DNA of 5,247 bases from an uncultured Flavobacteriales bacterium. GTDB taxonomy: Bacteria > Bacteroidota > Bacteroidia > Flavobacteriales_D > Sanyastnellaceae. Position numbers and translations under genes: made by a program. This document shows positions 1 through 4,279 of the stretch, one piece after another (position 1 is the stretch's first letter; each line of letters opens with the position of its first letter). Under the pieces are notes generated by a model. That model ran no database searches. It was given only the letters and a program-made list of their open reading frames with translations, and was not told the origin of the DNA. The stretch spans positions 1 through 5,247 of the forward strand of contig CALKUW010000224.1 of assembly GCA_937996585.1 (NCBI GenBank), given 5' to 3'.

Positions 1-4
1 CTTT

Positions 5-100
5 GTGGCCATCGGTGGCGCGGGGGCTCGAGGGTGGCCAGGGTGGCGCGGGAGCTCGAGGGTGGCCATCGGTGCCTCGAGGGTGGCCATCGGTGGCCCC
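5..100. repeat. Degenerate direct repeats of GTGGCCATCGGTGGC...CTCGAGG
   Basis: Tandem copies occupy about 5-33 (29 bases), 34-61 (28 bases, with an altered centre GGCCAGGGTGG), 62-82 (21 bases, lacking the GCGCGGGGG spacer) and a partial copy at 83-100. Each full unit starts GTGGCC(ATC)GGTG and ends CTCGAGG. The unequal unit lengths suggest slippage or recombination within the array. Confidence 0.85.
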
Positions 101-143
101 GAAAACGCACAGGGTATATGCCACCGATGCGGGCACCCTCGAG
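76..143. repeat. Long interrupted inverted repeat (hairpin or cruciform)
   Basis: CTCGAGGGTG (76-85) pairs with CACCCTCGAG (134-143) over 10 perfect bases. After a 2x4 internal loop, CATCGGTGG (88-96) pairs with CCACCGATG (121-129) over 9 perfect bases. The terminal loop is 97-120 and includes GGTATATG. The left arm is the same unit as the direct repeats, so other copies could pair with the right arm instead. Confidence 0.85.
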
Positions 144-161
144 CCCTGGCCCCTCGAGCTG

Positions 162-236
162 CCCCCGGCCCCCTCGAGGCACCCCCAGGGCCCCCGGTTG
201 GACTGCCAATGCAACCCCTGCACCCCCTGGACCCCC
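162..236 (-). repeat. Cluster of G5/G4 runs on the minus strand (G-quadruplex potential)
   Basis: C-runs on the plus strand at 162-166, 169-173, 182-186, 191-195, 215-218, 223-227 and 232-236 give six G5 runs and one G4 run on the minus strand. The first four are separated by 2, 8 and 4 bases, close to a classical quadruplex motif. Whether it folds or has a role is unknown. Confidence 0.6.
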
Positions 237-273
237 GTTCTAGGGGCCGCCAGGGCCGGTCCAGGGCCTCGAG

Positions 274-355
274 GCCTCGCATCGGGGCGCATCGGGCGAC
301 GATAGGGGGCGGGGTGGCACCGAACACGACCCGAACATCCCCCGATGCGCGAGGC
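274..355. repeat. Inverted repeat around a tandem CGCATCGGG pair
   Basis: GCCTCG plus CATCGGGG (274-287) pairs with CCCCGATG and CGAGGC (340-355) over 8 plus 6 bases, with a two-base bulge. CGCATCGGG is repeated at 288-296, ten bases after its first copy at 278-286, so either copy can pair with the right arm. Just upstream is the perfect 12-base palindrome GGCCTCGAGGCC (265-276). Confidence 0.75.
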
Positions 356-434
356 AAGGGGGGCACCGGGGGGACGCGGCGACTACGCATAACGTACTGG
401 CGCTCACATTTTTGCACCAACTAGCCGCACCTTT

Positions 435-464
435 GCCCTCAGGCGCCCTCTGCGGCCCTCTGGA
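435..464. repeat. Three tandem 10-base repeats beginning GCCCTC
   Basis: GCCCTC recurs at 435, 445 and 455 with an exact ten-base period; the full decamers are GCCCTCAGGC, GCCCTCTGCG and GCCCTCTGGA. They lie about 70 bases beyond the last gene's stop. On the minus strand these read as GAGGGC units. Confidence 0.7.
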
Positions 465-532
465 GCCATTGCGGCCTCAGTACGACCTCTGACTCATCTG
501 GCCCCTTGCGCGGCACACAGGCCCGCTCAGGC

Positions 533-787
533 TCACCACTTGACCTTGGCTGCCCAGTAGGCCGCTGAGAGCTTCCCTCTGGCGATGTTCTTGGCGTGTC
601 GGGCCCTCCAGGCCTTGTTGCGCTTAGTGCCCTTAGGCGAGCCCTTGGCGCCCTTCTGGCCAAAGCGGATCAGCTTGATCACCTTGCCCACCTTCGCGAG
701 CACCGCGTGGGACTTGCTGGGGTGACTCGGCGTGGCCTTGGGCTTGTTGTAGCCACTGAAGGTCTCGCCTCTGTACTTGATGGCCAC
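533..787 (-). CDS. DUF6321-like small basic phage protein
   Basis: An 84-aa product reading (V->M)AIKYRGETFSGYNKPKATP, then HPSKSHAVLAK (22-32), KLIRFGQKGAKGSP (38-51), RARHAKNIARGKLSAAYWA (61-79) and a terminal KVKW. I recognise these blocks as the family of unknown function I remember as DUF6321, frequent in phages. It has 22 Lys/Arg against one acidic residue. The usual members, as I recall them, have about ten more residues between the KGSPK block and the ARHAKNIA block, so this is a short form. The frame is open back to 982, but that upstream part is Pro/Arg-rich shadow sequence; GTG at 787 overlaps the preceding TAG and has GAGGGGG upstream. It is the last gene before about 530 bases without genes. 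Function is unknown; nucleic-acid binding is possible from charge. Confidence 0.88.
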   Translation of the reverse strand: MAIKYRGETFSGYNKPKATPSHPSKSHAVLAKVGKVIKLIRFGQKGAKGSPKGTKRNKAWRARHAKNIARGKLSAAYWAAKVKW

Positions 788-1035
788 TACAGGCCCCCTC
801 TGGCTGACTCGATCTTGCTGATGACCCCTTTGGGGATGCAGTTGACGTTGCCGAGCTGGGGGTCCTCGGCATCCTCGAGGGTGCTTGCGATCACCAAGAA
901 CTCCTCGGTGTCCTTCACCAGCCACCCAGCGGTGATCATCCGGGCAGGCTGGAGGGCCTCCGCCTCGGCACCAGTGATCCAAGGGTCATCGACACCCACG
1001 ATGTCGCACCAGTGGACCACAAGCCACTCGCCCAT
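787..1035 (-). CDS. Small phage protein, VHW-DIV / AGWLVKD type, function unknown
   Basis: An 82-aa product. Landmarks are LVVHWCDIVGVDDPWI (5-20), MITAGWLVKDTEEFLVIAST (33-52) and GNVNCIPKGVISKIE (62-76). The pattern of an aromatic-rich first strand, an S/AxG(W/Y)L(V/I)xDxxxxLxIAS central strand pair and a closing IPKGxI strand is one I recall from small hypothetical proteins in many tailed phages, so this is probably a conserved small beta-fold protein. I know of no function. The frame is open back to 1197, but the ATG at 1035 is chosen because it has GGAGG nine bases upstream, overlaps the previous stop as TGATG, and begins exactly where conserved-looking sequence begins. Its TAG overlaps the GTG start of the next gene (TAGTG). 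Confidence 0.82.
   Translation of the reverse strand: MGEWLVVHWCDIVGVDDPWITGAEAEALQPARMITAGWLVKDTEEFLVIASTLEDAEDPQLGNVNCIPKGVISKIESARGGL
794..800 (-). promoter_or_regulatory. Ribosome binding site for the GTG-started DUF6321-like gene
   Basis: The minus strand reads GAGGGGG, then six bases, then GTG at 787-785. Together with the TAGTG stop/start overlap this supports the GTG start over a longer frame reaching 982. Confidence 0.55.
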
Positions 1036-1319
1036 CAGCCGCCACCTCCGGACTGAGGAGCACCCCCGGACACTAGCTGGGCCGTTGCAGCCGGGGGGAT
1101 ACTCCGGGAGTAAGAGGCACTGAGGCGCCCTCGGCCTGCTGCCGTCATCTGCTGGGCCTGACGGACATCGAGCTCCTCGGCTCCCTCGAGGACGCACACA
1201 AGGTTGCCTCCGACCAGCTTGAGCTGGTAGCCCTCAGGGCAGGGGTTGATGGCGAGAGGCTGTCTCGGCATCGGCTCCAGGCCGGCCAAGGCAGCTAGGG
1301 CCTCGGTGTCGATGTGCAT
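1035..1319 (-). CDS. Hypothetical protein, 94 aa
   Basis: Unrecognised. An N-terminal helix-like stretch DTEALAALAGLEPM is followed by a central INPCPEGYQLKLVGGNLVCVLEG (25-47) with Cys27 and Cys42, which looks like a small beta-hairpin unit that could be Cys-paired or metal-bound. A polar, probably disordered tail is rich in Ala, Gln, Ser and Gly (ending QSGGGG). The first ATG follows CCTAAG repeats with no visible Shine-Dalgarno sequence. Met17 (about position 1271) has GGAG only three bases upstream, so the start is uncertain. Its TGA overlaps the next ATG (TGATG), and the final glycine codons carry the next gene's GGAGG site. It belongs to a run of three coupled genes, which supports it being real. 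Confidence 0.7.
   Translation of the reverse strand: MHIDTEALAALAGLEPMPRQPLAINPCPEGYQLKLVGGNLVCVLEGAEELDVRQAQQMTAAGRGRLSASYSRSIPPAATAQLVSGGAPQSGGGG
1045..1049 (-). promoter_or_regulatory. Strong ribosome binding site embedded in the 94-aa gene
   Basis: GGAGG on the minus strand, nine bases before the ATG at 1035, lies inside the last codons of the preceding gene and encodes part of its Ser-Gly4 tail. It decides the start of the 82-aa gene against a longer in-frame extension back to 1197. Confidence 0.65.
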
Positions 1320-1325
1320 GAGGGG

Positions 1326-1348
1326 CTTAGGGTGCTTAGGTACTTAGG
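1326..1348. repeat. Three CTTAGG (CCTAAG) short repeats
   Basis: CTTAGG occurs at 1326-1331, 1335-1340 and 1343-1348, spaced 9 and 8 bases. On the coding (minus) strand these read CCTAAG three times, directly before the ATG at 1319 and in the place of a ribosome binding site. T7 carries arrays of the heptamer CCTAAAG beside its terminal repeats, and this motif is one base shorter. The similarity may be meaningful or chance. Confidence 0.6.
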
Positions 1349-1420
1349 TGGCAATGGTGACCGATACCGCTACTACCACCTCTCCCGAGGAATGGCATTA
1401 GGGGCATCATTCATTCATTG

Positions 1421-1444
1421 GTGGCTTAAGAGGGCTTCTGCCAC
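1421..1444 (-). repeat. Small hairpin (GTGGC...GCCAC) in the post-terminase gap
   Basis: On the minus strand GTGGC pairs with GCCAC, then a 2x2 mismatch, then AAG pairs with CTT around a CCCT tetraloop. One arm holds the CTTAAG site at 1425-1430; a second CTTAAG is at 1444-1449. No T-run follows, so a classical intrinsic terminator is unlikely; RNA processing or transcript stabilisation is possible. Confidence 0.45.
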
Positions 1445-1464
1445 TTAAGGGGCTTTTGTTCCCC

Positions 1465-1674
1465 CTAGGTCTTCTCCTCCCTCCATGAGGGAAGAGACTG
1501 CCTTTCAAGGTTCCGAGCTTGGTCGTGGTCGATCTCTACGGTGGACCACTTGTAGTTGCATTTCGGGCACACTCGGTAGCGTCTTACCGTCTTGTAGTGG
1601 TCATCCCAGAGGGCCTCGATGACCTGGGTCTGCGACTGCTCACAGTAGGGGCAAGGCATGCTCAGGAAAGCCAT
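1465..1674 (-). CDS. Stand-alone NrdR-like zinc-ribbon protein
   Basis: A 69-aa protein with four cysteines as CPYC (8-11) and CPKC (36-39), 24 residues apart. Between them TQVIEALWDDHYKTVRRYRV follows the layout of the zinc ribbon at the N-terminus of the bacterial repressor NrdR (CPxC, TxVIDSR, a RRRR(Y/E)CPxCxxRFTTYE segment). Here the second half reads CNYKWSTVEI. The ATP-cone that senses nucleotides in NrdR is absent, leaving about 20 further polar residues. The protein probably binds zinc and could bind DNA or RNAP, like other small phage zinc-ribbon regulators. An Ogr/Delta-type activator is less likely because the Cys spacing differs. The ATG lies inside the terL end (13-base overlap) with no clear Shine-Dalgarno sequence; Met6 is an alternative start. 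The Cys motif is seen directly; the NrdR-likeness is a family comparison from memory; regulation is inference. Confidence 0.85.
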   Translation of the reverse strand: MAFLSMPCPYCEQSQTQVIEALWDDHYKTVRRYRVCPKCNYKWSTVEIDHDQARNLERQSLPSWREEKT

Positions 1675-3350
1675 GAGGATTGTCTTGGTCGGTGTCCGAT
1701 GGTCACGCCTTTGGCACCAGGCTTCAGGAACTCCTCGAGGAGTCGGTTGTGTCTTTCCTCTCGGACCTCACGCATCTCTCGGTCACGGTCTCGAGCCATA
1801 GCGTCAGCGTGGAAACCAAGCGCCATGGAGAGGGCGTCGAGGCGGTCATCGTGCCTCAGGGCACCTCTGTCGCGGGTGATGCGAGAGAACTGGTGCATAA
1901 GCATGTAGGACCGCTGCTGGTCCGCCGGCATGCTCTGGACACTGTCGTAGTCCTGCTGCACCACTGACCTGTCGAACACAAGTCGCCTCGAGGAGCTCAG
2001 GGGCTCGATGGTGTCGCAGATCCTGCGCTCTTTCTGGATGTGGTGCCGCACTAGGTCCACTCCGCAGGCATAGCCGACCTTGGCCAGCACTGGCTGGAGC
2101 AGGCTTTTGAACATCCCCTGGCCGAGGTTCTCCTCAACGAGGATCCGGTTCACCTTGTACTGCTTGGCTGTCCTGGCGATCTCCTCGAGCACCTCGTCCC
2201 CGAAGCCGCCTTTGATGCCTTTGCAGCAGAGGACGAACGCCTGCCCTGCGTAGGAGCCCGTGACGGCCACTGCGGTCTCGTCGGCACCCTTGCCAGAGGG
2301 GTCTACAGCCATCACTTTTGTCTCGTAGGGCACCAGCTCCCCGTCGGTGGCCATCGGCCTGTAGTAGCGGTCGCCGTTGAAACCGACGCACGGGAGGTCG
2401 TTGATGACCTTCTCCGGGTCGTTGCACCAGACGTACTTCTCCCAGCACTTGTCGCTGTCGAGGTCGGCCACCTGCAGGTCGTTGATCTTCAGCGGGTAGC
2501 GGTCGAGATCCGACATGCTCTGGTCGAGCATGAACTGCAGGTTGAACATGGAGCGCCCGTAGGCGAGCTCCCGCTCCAGCAGATCGTCGGTGTCGAACCG
2601 TGCTGGGTCTGTAGGGGTCCCAGGAGGCTCTGTGAGCGACGCAACCATCGGTGCGAGCATGGACCCGTATCCGACCCGTTGGCGCTCAGAGGGCACCCTA
2701 GCGGGCCAGATGCGCGTCTCGAATCCACGGGCCGGTAGCTCCCTCAGGATGTCCTGCTCCGTCTGGGGCGTGCCGAGGTAGATGATGCGCCCACCGGGCT
2801 TCAGGATCGCCTCGTACTCCTGGGTGGCAGCAGCCAGCTTGTCCCGCATCATCTGGGTCTGGCTGTTGGCCCAGGAGGCCACATCGTCACAGATGATCTC
2901 GCTGGCGCGGGCCCCGGTGATCGAGCTGTAGACGCCCTTGGAGGTCACCGAGGGGCTGTGGGACGGCGGTGCCGGCCCGACATCGAAGGCCACCTTCGAG
3001 TTCCTCTGGTTCTCCTTGGGGCGCATGTGCGCCGTCAGGACACCCATCTCCTCGATCAGGCGCAGGGTGAAGGTGCTGAAGTCATCACTCCGGTTCTTGG
3101 AGGCACTGATGACGAGGAAGTTCAGCGAGGGGTCCAGCAGGAGCCGCCAGACCACATAGGCCGAGGTGATGTAGCTCTTGCCCACCCCTCGGAAGGCCTG
3201 GATCACCGTGCGCCGAGGTCCGCCGGCGAGGTAGTCCGCGATGTCGTACTGGACCGTGGTGGGCTCAGGCAGCCCCAGCGCCGCCCAGGCCAGGTAGAGG
3301 AAGTTCTTGAACCCCGACGGGCCATGGAGCCGGGGGTCTACCTGGGTCAC
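1662..3350 (-). CDS. Terminase large subunit (T7 gp19-type packaging ATPase/nuclease)
   Basis: The 562-aa protein is the motor that pumps DNA into the prohead and cuts the concatemer. It matches T7 gp19 (586 aa) along its length. ATPase part: QAFRGVGKSY (51-60) is Walker A (K58, S59); FLVISASKNRSDD (78-90) follows; EIICDD (151-156) is Walker B with the catalytic acidic pair; YLGTPQTEQD (191-200) is the coupling motif. Linker: GTPTDPARFDTDDLLERELAYG (244-265) also resembles gp19. RNase H-like nuclease part: Asp350 in VMAVDPSGKG, Glu406/407 in ILVEENLGQGMF, and Asp501/502/505 in HDDRLDAL. All expected catalytic acids are present, so it looks functional. The start is a GTG overlapping the upstream TGA (GTGA); no earlier start is available without deep overlap. 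The end overlaps the next gene by 13 bases. Confidence 0.97.
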   Translation of the reverse strand: MTQVDPRLHGPSGFKNFLYLAWAALGLPEPTTVQYDIADYLAGGPRRTVIQAFRGVGKSYITSAYVVWRLLLDPSLNFLVISASKNRSDDFSTFTLRLIEEMGVLTAHMRPKENQRNSKVAFDVGPAPPSHSPSVTSKGVYSSITGARASEIICDDVASWANSQTQMMRDKLAAATQEYEAILKPGGRIIYLGTPQTEQDILRELPARGFETRIWPARVPSERQRVGYGSMLAPMVASLTEPPGTPTDPARFDTDDLLERELAYGRSMFNLQFMLDQSMSDLDRYPLKINDLQVADLDSDKCWEKYVWCNDPEKVINDLPCVGFNGDRYYRPMATDGELVPYETKVMAVDPSGKGADETAVAVTGSYAGQAFVLCCKGIKGGFGDEVLEEIARTAKQYKVNRILVEENLGQGMFKSLLQPVLAKVGYACGVDLVRHHIQKERRICDTIEPLSSSRRLVFDRSVVQQDYDSVQSMPADQQRSYMLMHQFSRITRDRGALRHDDRLDALSMALGFHADAMARDRDREMREVREERHNRLLEEFLKPGAKGVTIGHRPRQSSWLS

Positions 3351-3526
3351 TTGATCTCTTGGATCTTGATCTTGAGCTCAGACCGCTTGCTGCGGCTGGC
3401 CTTGGAGCCGCTCGAGCGCGTCGGGCGGGAGGAGCTGCGGCGCTTGGATCGGCGCTGCTTCTGGTCCCGACGGGGCGCCGAAGCGTTGCGGGCGGGAGTG
3501 TCAGTGTGGCCACGTTGGTGGGACAT
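3347..3526 (-). CDS. 59-aa Arg/Lys/Ser-rich protein between the terminase subunits
   Basis: An open frame starts at an ATG two bases after the TerS stop (TAACCATG) and ends in a TGA that overlaps the GTG start of TerL (GTGA). It exactly fills the space between the two. The 59-aa product begins MSHQRGHTDTPARNAS and carries RRDQKQRRSKRRSSSRPTR (19-37), ending SELKIKIQEIK. It has 19 Lys/Arg, 4 acidic residues and 12 Ser, so it is probably disordered in the middle with a short C-terminal helix. It occupies the place of T7 18.5/18.7, whose gene 18.5 encodes the spanin Rz homolog, but it has no membrane segment or signal, so it is not a spanin. The exact fit and the short basic style shared with neighbours favour a real gene. 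The function is unknown; nucleic-acid binding is inferred from charge only. Confidence 0.75.
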   Translation of the reverse strand: MSHQRGHTDTPARNASAPRRDQKQRRSKRRSSSRPTRSSGSKASRSKRSELKIKIQEIK

Positions 3527-3528
3527 GG

Positions 3529-3753
3529 TTACTCAGCTTGAGCCACAGGCTCGTCAGGGGTTTCGAAGGGAAGGACGGTGGCGAGGTTGGTGATGGGGGC
3601 GTCAGCGAAGGCCAGGCTGTCGATGCCGTTGTCCTTCAGGAACTGACGCGCCACCGACAGGTCAGCAGCGGTCGCCTCGCCGCTCTGGACCTTTTCGAGC
3701 AGGTCTTGCGCCAGCGCCCCGTGCAGGGACTCGAGGATCTTGTTCAGATCCAT
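3529..3753 (-). CDS. Terminase small subunit (T7 gp18-type DNA maturase A)
   Basis: A 74-aa acidic protein. Its N-terminal helix LNKILESLHGALAQDLLEKV (3-22), followed by TAADLSVARQFLKDNGID (28-45), follows the pattern I recall for T7 gp18 (FLEMLDTAMAQRML... then YNAINKLLDRH). The two match in helix spacing and in the LE-L--A-AQ-LL core. The C-terminus, from about residue 46, is shorter and different (gp18 is 89 aa). In T7 the small subunit assembles as a ring and works with gp19 to bring concatemeric DNA to the prohead portal. The location just upstream of the large subunit, with one small ORF between, is the canonical arrangement. The start is the ATG in a TGATG overlap. The family call rests on remembered sequence plus synteny, both consistent. 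Confidence 0.82.
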   Translation of the reverse strand: MDLNKILESLHGALAQDLLEKVQSGEATAADLSVARQFLKDNGIDSLAFADAPITNLATVLPFETPDEPVAQAE

Positions 3754-3953
3754 CAGTAGCCGCCCCGCACAGAGAGGCCCCGGCGCTTCATGCCCTTCTT
3801 CTTCTTGGACTTCTTCTTCACGGTCTTCTCCGATTCGCGGAAGGCGGCAGCAGTGGGGGCACCAGGGGCACCGGGTTTCCGCATGCGCTCACCGCTGCCG
3901 GCAGCAATGCGCTTGCGCTTCGCGTGGATGTTGGCGTAGAGACCCTTGGGCAT
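3753..3953 (-). CDS. Small very basic MPKGLYANI-type phage protein
   Basis: A 66-aa protein beginning MPKGLYANIHAKRKRI and containing GERMRKPGAPGAP (21-33), then a lysine run at 46-53 (KKKSKKKK) and a C-terminal RRGLSVRGGY. It has 21 Lys/Arg against 3 acidic residues. I recognise the MPKGLYANIH-KRKRIAAGSGE-MRKPG-KGAPT pattern as recurrent in phages of aquatic bacteria, annotated there only as hypothetical. Charge and position next to the packaging genes suggest a DNA- or RNA-binding or virion-internal protein, but no function is established that I know of. The gene has a good GGAG site, and its TGA overlaps the ATG of the TerS gene (TGATG), implying coupled expression. The lysine-rich tail is probably disordered. 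Confidence 0.85.
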   Translation of the reverse strand: MPKGLYANIHAKRKRIAAGSGERMRKPGAPGAPTAAAFRESEKTVKKKSKKKKGMKRRGLSVRGGY

Positions 3954-3956
3954 CGG

Positions 3957-4277
3957 TCACTCCATGAAGGCCACCTTCACAGTGGCGCTGGCCCCGTTCT
4001 TCATCACAGCCCGCATCTGCGGCATGACGGCCACCCCGGTCTGAAGCACCTCGCTGGTGCCAGAGGCGTTGAGGGAGCCAGAGGTCGCGATCTCGACCCA
4101 GGGGAGGCCCTCGGTCAGCCGGCCCTGGAGCTCGACCTCATCGCAGGTGCCGTTGGAGATCTTGTACTGGACGGCGCCAGCCTCGTCCTTGATGTGCTGA
4201 CAGAAGATCGCGGTGCCAGCGGTCTCGCCAGCCTCCGTCACGGTGGTTACGTCGAGAAGGGTGTGGACTCTAGCCAT
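3957..4277 (-). CDS. Phage protein of unknown function, paralog B of a tandem pair
   Basis: A 106-aa protein. Landmarks aligning with paralog A are KDEAGAVQY (30-38), ELQGRL (49-54), PWVEI (59-63) and a C-terminal ATVKVAFME strand. A GTG two codons upstream (4283), overlapping the previous TGA as GTGA, would give 108 aa. I prefer the ATG at 4277 because it yields MARV, matching MALV at the start of paralog A, and because the TGACCATG junction resembles others in the cluster. It differs from paralog A by an N-terminal insertion of about two residues and a different loop after the W(V/M)(E/D)I motif. It is beta-rich with no membrane helix. The likely role is a virion-associated accessory protein, by context only. 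Confidence 0.83.
   Translation of the reverse strand: MARVHTLLDVTTVTEAGETAGTAIFCQHIKDEAGAVQYKISNGTCDEVELQGRLTEGLPWVEIATSGSLNASGTSEVLQTGVAVMPQMRAVMKNGASATVKVAFME
3960..3963 (-). promoter_or_regulatory. Ribosome binding site for the 66-aa basic protein
   Basis: On the minus strand GGAG sits six bases before the ATG at 3953, inside the last codons of paralog B. It is one of the few well-spaced Shine-Dalgarno sequences in the cluster and fixes the start at the MPKGLY methionine. Confidence 0.6.
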
Positions 4278-4279
4278 GG

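Larger units (their letters stand above)
1..532. other. Gene-free, repeat-rich region beyond the terminase end; candidate genome-end region
   Basis: No ORF here has protein-like sequence: the long plus-strand frames are Gly/Pro/Arg-rich, overlap each other in several phases and translate the repeats. Seven CTCGAG sites lie within 27-273, embedded in direct and inverted repeats. Long C5 runs and an inverted repeat at 274-355 follow, and a decamer repeat at 435-464. I see no tRNA, no intrinsic terminator and no clear promoter. A more AT-rich patch lies at 388-420. In T7-like phages the terminal repeat lies beyond terL, so this may be or adjoin the genome terminus. The location and structure are seen; the role is inferred. 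Confidence 0.6.
1320..1464. other. Intergenic gap with short repeats and a hairpin
   Basis: This is the only gap longer than three bases within the gene block. It holds three CTTAGG copies, two CTTAAG palindromes, a 24-base hairpin and a CATT repeat (1408-1419), each recorded below or in the findings. I see no convincing sigma-70 promoter, no T7-consensus promoter and no stem plus T-run terminator on the minus strand. A 24-codon minus-strand ORF (1336-1410) lacks a ribosome binding site and is not called. The gap may be a regulatory or processing site separating the packaging genes from the last three genes. Confidence 0.6.

Noticed and set aside
3..424. Three long overlapping plus-strand ORFs at the window start (up to 139 aa)
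   Set aside because: They overlap in several phases, translate the DNA repeats into Gly/Arg/Trp/Pro-rich strings, lack ribosome binding sites and show no protein-family character. High GC content explains the absence of stops.
1..532. tRNA gene or attachment site in the gene-free region
   Set aside because: I looked for a T-arm GGTTC-type sequence and cloverleaf stems and found none. No integrase is visible in the window to suggest an attachment site.
439..663. Minus-strand 74-aa ORF overlapping the end of the DUF6321-like gene
   Set aside because: Arg/Pro/Ser-rich product in an alternative frame of a clearly conserved gene; no start signal; consistent with shadow coding.
533..982. Full 149-aa frame for the DUF6321-like gene
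   Set aside because: The first 65 residues are a Pro/Arg/His-rich alternative frame of the 82-aa gene; recognisable sequence begins only at the GTG at 787.
596..1123. 175-aa plus-strand ORF opposite the last three genes
   Set aside because: It is antisense to genes with better evidence, has no recognisable motifs, and arises from the complementary frame of GC-rich coding sequence.
787..1197. Full 136-aa frame for the 82-aa gene
   Set aside because: The first 54 residues are an alternative frame of the 94-aa gene; the ATG at 1035 has GGAGG and a TGATG overlap.
1336..1410. 24-codon minus-strand ORF starting at an ATGATG cluster in the post-terminase gap
   Set aside because: Very short and without a ribosome binding site; the clustered ATGs come from an ATGA/CATT repeat. 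It cannot be separated from chance.
1448..1466. AGGGG...CCCCT stem after the zinc-ribbon gene as an intrinsic terminator
   Set aside because: Only five base pairs with a nine-base loop and no T-run after it on the minus strand.
2958..3593. 211-aa plus-strand ORF opposite terL and the small basic ORF
   Set aside because: It lies antisense to the Walker motifs of a clear terminase; Arg/Glu/Leu-rich shadow sequence without a start signal.
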